Position numbers and translations under genes: made by a program. Below are positions 1 through 6,693 of a stretch of 9,452 nucleotides of DNA, in pieces. Under the pieces are notes generated by a model, which saw only the letters and a list, made by a program, of their open reading frames with translations, was not told the origin of the DNA and ran no database searches. The stretch lies in assembly GCA_900766785.1 (NCBI GenBank), contig CAAFWT010000034.1:1-9452 (forward strand), in the 5' to 3' direction. This DNA comes from an uncultured Paraprevotella sp. (GTDB taxonomy: Bacteria > Bacteroidota > Bacteroidia > Bacteroidales > Bacteroidaceae). How positions within the stretch are numbered: position 1 is the stretch's first letter; each line of letters begins with the position of its first letter.

Positions 1-346
1 AAGTACTTGCGGGAAAGGTTGCCTCGCCCCACTCTTCATGTATATATTATATATATAATGAGTAAGAAGAAGAAAAGGACGAACAGGCACTTTATATGCA
101 AGAGCCGCATTTGCCAGAAGAAAGAGAGTAAACCGAGGTAATCATCTTGCTATAGGAAGATTGCCATTTCCTTCATTTGCCCCACAATCGATGTATATAG
201 AGCCCATTGTTTAATATCATTTAACTATTATTTAGTATTCATTAACAGTGATAAATATAATTGTGTCGTAGATTGTCACAACACCTATCGAACTTTGCAA
301 CGTAAAACAAAAGATAACGGAGTAAGAAACTTAAAAGAGAAAGATT
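1..346. other. AT-rich non-coding stretch upstream of small membrane protein gene
   Basis: No convincing gene is seen here on either strand. The stretch includes an almost pure alternating A/T run at about 41-59 and is AT-rich again at 205-260, unlike the roughly 50% GC of the coding regions. A 27-codon Lys/Arg-rich reading frame begins at the ATG at 58 and stops at 139-141; it is too short and too biased to call. A minus-strand frame opens at 39 and runs off the left edge with only 13 codons. A short imperfect dyad, TTGTG at 261-265 and CACAA at 277-281, with a smaller TTGTCACAA palindrome inside it, lies just upstream of a possible promoter element near 290-297. No terminator or structured RNA could be recognised by eye. 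Confidence 0.5.
290..297 (+). promoter_or_regulatory. Possible Bacteroidetes -7 element for the small membrane protein gene
   Basis: GAACTTTG differs by one base from the Bacteroidetes -7 consensus TAnnTTTG and sits about 50 nt before the ATG at 347, a plausible leader length. No matching -33 TTTG lies at the expected spacing. The leader between it and the gene is A-rich, as is usual for initiation in this phylum. This is a weak prediction from motif and position only. Confidence 0.3.
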
Positions 347-613
347 ATGAAAACTGAAGCTATCTACATCACCAAGAAGAATGTGCAGCGCCGGACCATC
401 AGTCAGATGATTCTGAACTCAAAGTTCATAGGCTTAGTGGCAGAGGTTCTGAGCATGATATTGGGAGAGAAAATCAGTCCAAAGAAGGCCATCAAGGTCC
501 TGAACGTACAAGCAGCGATAGCCTCCCTGATGATTTTCGGAGGCATATCGCCGCTTATAGCTGTTGTCCTGCTTGCCTGGATGGGGCTTGCAGTATATCA
601 ATGCAGAATGTGA
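347..613 (+). CDS. Small membrane protein of unknown function
   Basis: This 88-residue protein is not one I recognise. The N-terminal half is basic (KK at 10-11, RR at 15-16, KK at 46-47) and probably cytosolic. Residues about 54-85 are strongly hydrophobic, broken by a GG-I-S-P turn near 65-69, so they could form one long membrane span or a short hairpin. No cysteine lipobox or cleavable signal peptide is present. The start is preceded by an A-rich leader (AAAAGAGAAAGATT), typical of Bacteroidetes genes, and by a possible promoter near 290. The gene converges on asd with no spacer: its TGA ends at 613 and the asd stop occupies 614-616. It could be a small inner-membrane accessory protein, but nothing in the sequence gives a function. 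That it is a real gene rests on length, composition and the clean fit against asd. Confidence 0.6.
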   Translation: MKTEAIYITKKNVQRRTISQMILNSKFIGLVAEVLSMILGEKISPKKAIKVLNVQAAIASLMIFGGISPLIAVVLLAWMGLAVYQCRM

Positions 614-1624
614 TTACTTAACGTTGCCCACCTTGATGAGGTATTCGGCAATCTGAACAGCATTGAGTGCTGCACCTTTCTTAATCTGATCACCCACAAT
701 CCAGAAGGTGAGTCCGTTCTCATTGGCCAGATCCTTACGGATGCGTCCCACATAGACATCATCCTTACCTGCCAGGAAGAGGGGCATGGGATAAACCTTA
801 TTGGCCGGATCATCCATCAGCTGCACACCCTCACCATTCTGAATGGCCTGAGCAAAAGCTTCGGGCGATACAGGAGTCTCGGTCTCAGCCCAAATGGCTT
901 CGGAATGACTGCGCAGACTGGGCACACGCACGCACATGGCAGAGCAAAGGGCATCACTATGCATAATCTTGCGTGTCTCGTTGAACATCTTCATCTCTTC
1001 CTTGGTGTAACCATTGTCGGTGAAGACGTCAATCTGAGGAATCACATTATAAGCCAGCTGATAGGCAAACTTATTGACGGTAACTTCTTTACCGTCGAGC
1101 ACCTCACGGTACTGCTGCTCCAACTCTGCCATAGCAGCTGCACCTGCTCCGCTGGCAGCCTGATAGGAAGCCACATGAATGCGCTTGATATGACTCAAAT
1201 TTTCCAGACATTTCAGGGCTACCACCATCATGATAGTAGTACAGTTGGGATTGGCAATGATGCCTCGGGGACGATTCAGAGCATCCTCAGCATTACATTC
1301 GGGTACCACCAGGGGCACATCCTCATCCATACGGAAAGCAGATGAATTGTCAATCATCACTGCACCGTATTTGGTAATCGTCTCAGCAAACTCGCGACTC
1401 ACTCCAGCACCTGCACTGGTAAAGGCAATATCAACGCCCTTGAAATCATCATTATGTTCCAAAAGTTTGACCTCCAGTTCTTTACCACGAAAAGTGTACT
1501 TGGAGCCTGCACTGCGCTGACTACCAAACAACAACAACTCGTCTGCAGGGAAGTTTCTCTCTTCCAAAACCCTCAGGAACTCTTGTCCTACGGCACCACT
1601 GGCGCCTACGATAGCTACTCTCAT
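614..1624 (-). CDS. asd: Aspartate-semialdehyde dehydrogenase
   Basis: The enzyme reduces aspartyl-4-phosphate to aspartate semialdehyde with NADPH in the cytosol, the branch-point step towards lysine/diaminopimelate, threonine and methionine. The 336-residue length is normal for the family. The N-terminal nucleotide-binding loop GASGAVG is at residues 7-13. The catalytic cysteine is C128 in the NPNCTT motif. The SYQAASGAG substrate-binding segment is near 153-161, an arginine lies at 233 in the RVPS segment, and the catalytic histidine is H240 in RSHSE. All expected key residues are present, so the gene appears intact and functional. It is read leftwards, divergent from the antiporter gene, with a good -7 element about 30 nt before its start. 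Its 3' end abuts the stop of the small membrane protein gene, leaving no room for an intergenic terminator. Confidence 0.97.
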   Translation of the reverse strand: MRVAIVGASGAVGQEFLRVLEERNFPADELLLFGSQRSAGSKYTFRGKELEVKLLEHNDDFKGVDIAFTSAGAGVSREFAETITKYGAVMIDNSSAFRMDEDVPLVVPECNAEDALNRPRGIIANPNCTTIMMVVALKCLENLSHIKRIHVASYQAASGAGAAAMAELEQQYREVLDGKEVTVNKFAYQLAYNVIPQIDVFTDNGYTKEEMKMFNETRKIMHSDALCSAMCVRVPSLRSHSEAIWAETETPVSPEAFAQAIQNGEGVQLMDDPANKVYPMPLFLAGKDDVYVGRIRKDLANENGLTFWIVGDQIKKGAALNAVQIAEYLIKVGNVK

Positions 1625-1653
1625 CTACTTTTCATCTTATTGATTTGCCGCTG

Positions 1654-1661
1654 CAAAATTA
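1654..1661 (-). promoter_or_regulatory. asd promoter -7 element
   Basis: Read on the minus strand this is TAATTTTG, a perfect match to the Bacteroidetes housekeeping sigma -7 consensus TAnnTTTG. It ends about 30 nt upstream of the asd ATG, giving a short leader. No clear -33 TTTG is seen at the usual distance, which is common in this group. The match and position make this the most likely asd promoter. Confidence 0.6.
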
Positions 1662-1715
1662 CTCATTTATTCAGAATTAACGGGAGATAAGGCCATACAT
1701 TTCGCCAAAAGAGCG

Positions 1716-1723
1716 TATCTTTG
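1716..1723 (+). promoter_or_regulatory. Promoter -7 element for the antiporter-led cluster
   Basis: TATCTTTG matches the Bacteroidetes -7 consensus TAnnTTTG exactly and lies 30 nt before the ATG at 1754. The leader that follows is A-rich (AACAACAACAGGAAAG) and includes an AGGAAAG tract about 8 nt before the start. No -33 element is obvious. It faces away from the asd -7 element, the two being about 55 bp apart, so the two transcription units share one small regulatory region. Confidence 0.6.
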
Positions 1724-1753
1724 TAAGATAAACAACAACAGGAAAGCCTAAAT

Positions 1754-3886
1754 ATGCTCCTCGCCTCGATAATCCTTGCATCGGCTCAGGCTCTGATTAC
1801 GGACCCAACATGGATATTCTTCATGGTGCTGGGCATTATTTTGCTGGCTCCTATTCTGCTCAGGCGCCTGCGCATCCCCCACATCATCGGTCTGATACTG
1901 GCAGGAATGCTGGTGGGAGAGCATGGCTTCAATCTGCTGAGCAGAGACAGTTCGTTTGAACTGTTTGGTCAGGTGGGCATCTATTACATCATGTTCCTGG
2001 CAGCCTTGGAGCTGGATATGGGTAGTGTGGCACAATATGGCCGCAGCGGACTTAAATTCGGTATTCTCACCTTCCTCATTCCATTTGTCCTGGGATGGTG
2101 CTCATGCCGATATATCCTTCATTACGAAACGCTTACCAGCATACTGATGGCTTGTATATTTGCCTCTCACACCCTGGTAAGTTATTCCACGGTAAGCAGA
2201 TACGGACTGAGCAAAAACAGTGCGGTGGTAATCAGTGTGGTTGCCACAGCCTTTACCACATTTGCCGCCCTGCTCATCGTAGCCTTTGTGGAAAGAACCC
2301 ATACCACAGGTTCATCTCTGCTCACATGGATGCTCTTTCCTGTGAAATGCCTCCTGTATGTCACCTTTGTCCTGTTGGTATTCCCTCGTTTGGGCCGATG
2401 GTTTCTCAGGCGTTATGACGATGAAGTGATGCAATACATCTTCATCATGGCATTGGTATTCCTGAGCGCGGCCTTGGCCAAGCTGTCGGGACTGGAAGGT
2501 TTACTGGGAGCATTCCTGGCTGGTCTGGTCATCAACCGTCTCATTCCGCGCACCAGTCCGCTGATGAGTCATCTGGAGTTTGTAGGCAATGCGCTGTTCA
2601 TCCCCTACTTCCTCATAGGCGTGGGCATGATTATCAATCTGCATGACCTTTCTGATGGCCCGGACCAACTATGGCCCATGCTGGTGTTGGTGGCCACGGG
2701 TATCATCACCAAATGGATAGCTTCTGCAGTCATGGCCTGGCATAGTGGCTATGACCGCAACAGCATGTGGCTGATGTTTGGTCTGACCAATGCTCATGCG
2801 GCAGGGGCATTGGCCATCGTAATGATAGGCATAAATCCCCATGTGGGTCTGATGAATGCTCAGACGCTCAATGGTACCATGCTGCTCATCCTATGCAGTT
2901 GCATCGTAAGCAGTCTGGCCACCAGCAGGGGAGCAAGGACATTGGCTCTCTCGGATACAGCATTGGAGGAGAACAGAGGTTCTTACCATGGAAAATGTCT
3001 GGTCACATACAGTCAGGAGGATACCGTAAGCATAATGACTCAGCTGGCCATTCTCATCAGAAACCCCTATATTCCCGACAGCCTGATGGGACTGTCGGTG
3101 GCCTACGATACCGACAACAATGATGGTGTGGACCGACACAGAAGAGGGCAGAGACTGCTGGAGAAAGCACAGAAGATAGCAGCGGCAGCCAATGTGCGCA
3201 TGGCCACTCTGAACCGTATGAGCACAAACATAGCCGGCGGCATACTGCACACCATCAAGGAGTATGACTGCGGTGAGGTCATCGTATGTCTTACAGACCG
3301 CACCACGGGCATGCCCAAATCATCACTGGGACCTGTGATTGATAATGTCCTGAGCGGTTCGCACCGTGAAGTGATGGCAGTAAGAGGAATAGTGCCTCCT
3401 GGTACATTGCGACGTGTGCTGGTGGCCATCCCGCAGAAAGCAGAATATGAAGTGGGCTTCTACAAATGGTTGGAACACGTGTGCAGAATAGGAGAACAAC
3501 TGGATTGCCATCTGGATTTCTATGCTCACAAGGAAACTTTGCCATACATCTGTGGGTACATGCAAAACAAGCACTCCAGCCTGCGCTCCCAATATACAGA
3601 AATGAACTCATGGAAAGAATGGACCAGGCTACAGGAACAGACAGGTAAAGACACCATGATAATAGTGGTAACAGCACGCCCGGGCTTCATATCCTATAAG
3701 CCCGAGTTTGACAATCTGCCATACATCATCTACAAGAAATTCGCCCATACAAGTGTCATGCTTCTGTATCCTGACCAGTGGGGCGATCCTCAGGAATCTG
3801 TATATGTATTCACTCCCAACGGTTCTGCTGTCACCAGAAGACCGAGAACACTCAAGAGCTGGTTTAAACAAATACTCACATCATGA
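1754..3886 (+). CDS. CPA2-family cation/proton antiporter with C-terminal Usp-like domains
   Basis: This 710-residue inner-membrane protein probably exchanges Na+ or K+ for protons. Residues about 17-395 form the Na_H_Exchanger-type membrane domain with roughly 12 predicted hydrophobic spans. Family-like features include RIPHIIGLILAGMLVG at 40-55, VGIYYIMFLAALELD near 74-88, the ASHTLV turn at 137-142 and the IPYFLIGVGM segment at 283-292. Residues about 408-710 are soluble and look like two universal-stress-protein-like halves (beginnings near 409 and 555), a common cytosolic regulatory tail in Bacteroidetes CPA2 proteins. One oddity is that the span where most CPA2 antiporters carry an ion-binding Asp reads ATAFTT (164-169) here, with Thr169 at the expected Asp position. 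Ion selectivity cannot be read from the sequence. The gene heads a rightward cluster and its last codons overlap the next gene by 4 bp (ATGA), suggesting translational coupling. Confidence 0.9.
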   Translation: MLLASIILASAQALITDPTWIFFMVLGIILLAPILLRRLRIPHIIGLILAGMLVGEHGFNLLSRDSSFELFGQVGIYYIMFLAALELDMGSVAQYGRSGLKFGILTFLIPFVLGWCSCRYILHYETLTSILMACIFASHTLVSYSTVSRYGLSKNSAVVISVVATAFTTFAALLIVAFVERTHTTGSSLLTWMLFPVKCLLYVTFVLLVFPRLGRWFLRRYDDEVMQYIFIMALVFLSAALAKLSGLEGLLGAFLAGLVINRLIPRTSPLMSHLEFVGNALFIPYFLIGVGMIINLHDLSDGPDQLWPMLVLVATGIITKWIASAVMAWHSGYDRNSMWLMFGLTNAHAAGALAIVMIGINPHVGLMNAQTLNGTMLLILCSCIVSSLATSRGARTLALSDTALEENRGSYHGKCLVTYSQEDTVSIMTQLAILIRNPYIPDSLMGLSVAYDTDNNDGVDRHRRGQRLLEKAQKIAAAANVRMATLNRMSTNIAGGILHTIKEYDCGEVIVCLTDRTTGMPKSSLGPVIDNVLSGSHREVMAVRGIVPPGTLRRVLVAIPQKAEYEVGFYKWLEHVCRIGEQLDCHLDFYAHKETLPYICGYMQNKHSSLRSQYTEMNSWKEWTRLQEQTGKDTMIIVVTARPGFISYKPEFDNLPYIIYKKFAHTSVMLLYPDQWGDPQESVYVFTPNGSAVTRRPRTLKSWFKQILTS

Positions 3887-5037
3887 ACAGGTTAGCACAG
3901 ATCATAACCGCAGCACTTATGCTGTCATTGGCATCGCTGACACCCCATAGCACAAAGTTGGCTGCCCAGAACCTGCCTGTGGTATTGCGCACAGGACTGC
4001 AGGACAAATTCCATGTACAGGGAATCGCGTACGACGAAGAGCGTAATTGCATGTACATGTCCTTTACCACCAGTCTGCTCAAGGTGGACATGCAGGGTAG
4101 AGTGCTCGGCAGCGTGGAAGGACTAACGGGACATCTGGGATGTATCTCGCTCAATCCCGACGACGGACGCCTCTATGGAAGTCTGGAATACAAGCATGAT
4201 GCCATAGGCCAGGGAATCACCAAGGGGCTGGGAGGCGTAACCAACGACTCCAAGACAGGATTCTACGTGGCCATCTTTGACGTATCGAGGATTGACCGTG
4301 AGCACATGGACGCATCAGAGGTTATGACCACGGTGTATCTGGCACCTGCAGTGAGAGATTACGAAGCCCAAATAACCCATCAGGGGCGTACGGTAAATCA
4401 CCGACATGGATGCTCGGGAGTGGACGGACTCACTCTGGCTCCCCGATGGGGTAAAGCGGAAGGACGCAATATGCTGTACGTAGCCTACGGCATATACTCG
4501 GAAAATGACCGTACAGACAATGACTATCAGGTCCTGCTCTGCTATGACATAGACAAATGGCACAAGTATGAGCAACCTCTGACTCCTGAGAACCTTCATC
4601 AGAGCGGACCCCGTAAAGCAAGCGATACATATTATATATATACGGGCAACACCAACTGGGGAATACAGAACCTCTGCTATGACAAGCACACTGGGCACAT
4701 GCTGGCTGCCGTATATCCGGGCAAGAAACCAGGATGGAAGAACTTCGGACTCTACGTAATTGACGGTCAGAAGAAGGCCAGCAAGGAGGTCTTGCTCGGA
4801 GTGGAACCCAAAACCAAAGGAAATGTCCTGCATCTGCTGCAGCAGGGAGAGCACGATGAGGTGCATGGTACATGGGGATGGAACTTCCCATGGGGAAGTA
4901 CAGGAATGAACTCCCTGGGCGACGGACGCTTTTATGTATCAGTAGGTGGACGAGATAAAGAAAGCGGGCGCGAATACTGTGAAGCAAGAATGTTCCGCTG
5001 GGAAGAAGGCAAGGGACTCACACCAGTAAAGGAATGA
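3883..5037 (+). CDS. Secreted protein of unknown function, probable beta-propeller fold
   Basis: I do not recognise this 384-residue protein as a named family. It starts with a typical Sec signal peptide: basic MNR, a hydrophobic core at 6-19 and a likely signal peptidase I site after LAA near 26-28. There is no lipobox, so it is probably periplasmic or secreted. The mature part repeats short beta-strand blocks of the kind seen in NHL, SMP-30 or YncE-like propellers, for example GIAYDEERNCMYMSF near 47-61, CISLNPDDGRLYGSLEY near 87-103 and NLCYDKHTGHMLAAVYPG further on. Conserved-looking clusters HRHGCSGVDGL and WGWNFPWGSTGMNSL may line a ligand or metal site, but this is inference. Its ATG overlaps the antiporter stop by 4 bp, so the two are probably co-translated. 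A gap of 77 bp separates it from the ABC ATPase gene. Confidence 0.75.
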   Translation: MNRLAQIITAALMLSLASLTPHSTKLAAQNLPVVLRTGLQDKFHVQGIAYDEERNCMYMSFTTSLLKVDMQGRVLGSVEGLTGHLGCISLNPDDGRLYGSLEYKHDAIGQGITKGLGGVTNDSKTGFYVAIFDVSRIDREHMDASEVMTTVYLAPAVRDYEAQITHQGRTVNHRHGCSGVDGLTLAPRWGKAEGRNMLYVAYGIYSENDRTDNDYQVLLCYDIDKWHKYEQPLTPENLHQSGPRKASDTYYIYTGNTNWGIQNLCYDKHTGHMLAAVYPGKKPGWKNFGLYVIDGQKKASKEVLLGVEPKTKGNVLHLLQQGEHDEVHGTWGWNFPWGSTGMNSLGDGRFYVSVGGRDKESGREYCEARMFRWEEGKGLTPVKE

Positions 5038-5114
5038 TATGAGGCGGCAACTATAGACCACCAAAAAACAGATTCAGTACAGCAGAGTTCTGAGAGAAAA
5101 CAGAAGAAAGAGAC

Positions 5115-5825
5115 ATGCAGAATAATAACATTATACAACTCCACGGCATCACCAAGAGTTTCGGTCCCCTACAGGTACTCAGAGGCATTGACCTGCAGGT
5201 CAATCGTGGTGAAGTAATGGCCATCGTGGGACCCAGTGGTGCCGGCAAAACCACCCTTTTGCAAATCATGGGCACACTGGACCGCCCGGACCATGGTGAA
5301 GTGATTATTGACGGAGAGAATGTAAGCAGACTCTCAGCCAACAAGATTGCACATTTCCGCAACAAGAACATAGGCTTTGTATTCCAGTTTCACCAACTGC
5401 TACCGGAATTTACCGCCATCGAAAACGTCATGATACCGGCTCTGATAGGTGGGGCAAGCAAGAGGGATGCCCGAGAGAAAGCACAACAGCTGCTTGACTT
5501 CATGGGACTTTCTGACCGTACAGAGCATAAGCCCAACCAACTCTCAGGAGGAGAGAAGCAACGAGTGGCCGTGGCACGTGCTTTGGTAAACCATCCTGCA
5601 GTGGTACTTGCCGATGAGCCCAGCGGATCGCTGGACACTCACAACAAGGAGGAGCTGCACCGCCTATTCTTTGACCTACGCGACCGCTTGGGACAGACAT
5701 TCATCATCGTCACTCACGATGAAGGTCTGGCCATGCAGACAGACCGCACCATACACATGCTAGATGGGAATATCATACTGCCCACAGAGGAACCACACCA
5801 CATGGAGCTAGAGAATGAAGAATAG
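5115..5825 (+). CDS. lolD: ABC transporter ATP-binding protein, LolD-like lipoprotein-release type
   Basis: This 236-residue cytosolic ATPase belongs to the LolD/MacB/FtsE-like branch of ABC proteins. The nucleotide-binding parts are complete: Walker A GPSGAGKTT at 39-47, Q-loop Gln91, signature LSGGE at 143-147, Walker B VVLADEP at 163-169 with catalytic Glu168, D-loop SLD at 172-174 and switch His201. The segments FVFQFHQLLPEFTAIENV and ADEPSGSLD are typical of LolD in Bacteroidetes. LolD powers extraction of lipoproteins from the inner membrane by LolC/LolE for transfer to LolA. No LolC/E permease is next to it, so the partner is presumably encoded elsewhere; a role with another MacB-type permease cannot be excluded. 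The start follows an A-rich leader (AGAAGAAAGAGAC). Its 3' end meets or slightly overlaps the S1-protein gene. Confidence 0.85.
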   Translation: MQNNNIIQLHGITKSFGPLQVLRGIDLQVNRGEVMAIVGPSGAGKTTLLQIMGTLDRPDHGEVIIDGENVSRLSANKIAHFRNKNIGFVFQFHQLLPEFTAIENVMIPALIGGASKRDAREKAQQLLDFMGLSDRTEHKPNQLSGGEKQRVAVARALVNHPAVVLADEPSGSLDTHNKEELHRLFFDLRDRLGQTFIIVTHDEGLAMQTDRTIHMLDGNIILPTEEPHHMELENEE

Positions 5826-5832
5826 GAAAGAC

Positions 5833-6693
5833 ATGCTACAGATAGGAAAGGTCTGCACACTGAGGATCAATAGGCAGGTGGACTTCGGATTCTACCTGGA
5901 AGGTGGTGAACCTTATGGAGAGATACTCCTCCCCAATGGAGAGATACGTTCGGATATAGACATACACATCGGTGATATGATAGATGTGTTCCTCTATCTC
6001 GACCAGCAGGAACGTATAGTGGCCACCACGCACATGCCCCTGGCACAAGTGGGCGACTTTGCTTATCTGGAAGTGGCCTGGATAAACAATTTCGGTGCCT
6101 TCCTGCATTGGGGACCACAGAAAGACCTCTTCGTACCCTTCAGAGAGCAGAAGATGAAGATGCAGAAGGGGCACAGATATATCGTTCATGTACATCTGGA
6201 CGATGAAACCTGTCGCATCATGGCAAGTGCCAAGGTGGAACGTTATCTCTCCGAAGAGTTCCCTCCCTATCACACAGGCGATGCCGTGGACCTGCTCATC
6301 TGGCAAAAAACCGACCTGGGACTGAAGGCTATCGTGGACGGACGCTACGGCGGACTTCTTTATGACAGCCAAATGTTCCGCACCCTGCATACAGGCGACC
6401 GGGTAAGAGGATACATCAGCCAGATACGTGAAGACGGGAAAATAGATCTGGCTCTGCAATGTCCTGGCCAACAGGGTGTATTGGATTTCAGCACGCAACT
6501 GCTCAAGCATCTGGAAATGAATGGTGGGCAGACACCATTGGGTGACAAGAGTCCCGCTGAAGAGATATATGCCGTGTTCGGCGTAAGCAAGAAAGTATTC
6601 AAGAAAGCTGTAGGTGACCTGTATCGGAAAAGGCTGATAGAGATTTCCAGTAACGGCATACGTATGACCTCCCGACAGACAGACAAAGAATGA
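5833..6693 (+). CDS. S1-domain RNA-binding protein, CvfB/YitL-like
   Basis: The 286-residue protein has three consecutive S1-like beta-barrel units (about residues 3-65, 74-135 and 147-210) followed by a winged-helix-like C-terminus (about 235-280, with GDKSPAEEIYAVFGVSKK). This architecture matches the CvfB/YitL group (COG2996), cytosolic RNA-binding proteins linked to virulence-gene expression in Staphylococcus; the role in Bacteroidetes is not established. The second unit carries a well-formed S1 strand set, NNFGAFLHWGPQKDLF, near 85-100. I chose the ATG at 5833 because the protein then begins MLQIGKVCTL, as relatives do, and because AGGAAAG lies just upstream. An in-frame ATG at 5815 adds six residues and overlaps the ATPase gene by 11 bp. 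Either start implies close coupling to the ATPase gene. The gene ends in an ATGA overlap with the GH53-like gene. Confidence 0.85.
   Translation: MLQIGKVCTLRINRQVDFGFYLEGGEPYGEILLPNGEIRSDIDIHIGDMIDVFLYLDQQERIVATTHMPLAQVGDFAYLEVAWINNFGAFLHWGPQKDLFVPFREQKMKMQKGHRYIVHVHLDDETCRIMASAKVERYLSEEFPPYHTGDAVDLLIWQKTDLGLKAIVDGRYGGLLYDSQMFRTLHTGDRVRGYISQIREDGKIDLALQCPGQQGVLDFSTQLLKHLEMNGGQTPLGDKSPAEEIYAVFGVSKKVFKKAVGDLYRKRLIEISSNGIRMTSRQTDKE

Noticed and set aside
658..672. Short hairpin CAGCA-TTGAG-TGCTG as a terminator
   Set aside because: The stem is only 5 bp, it lies inside the asd coding region and no T-tract follows on either strand.
905..1345. Plus-strand open frame of 146 codons within asd
   Set aside because: It is antisense to an intact asd with all catalytic residues. 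Its His-rich translation shows no domain.
3291..3677. Minus-strand open frame of 128 codons within the antiporter gene
   Set aside because: It is a shadow of the Usp-like tail of the antiporter, rich in Cys, Trp and Ser, with no start context or domain.
4315..4987. Two overlapping antisense open frames of about 184 codons opposite the secreted protein gene
   Set aside because: They overlap each other and a plus-strand gene with a signal peptide and operon-like spacing. Their composition is Ser/Cys/Arg-rich with no motif, as expected for antisense shadows.
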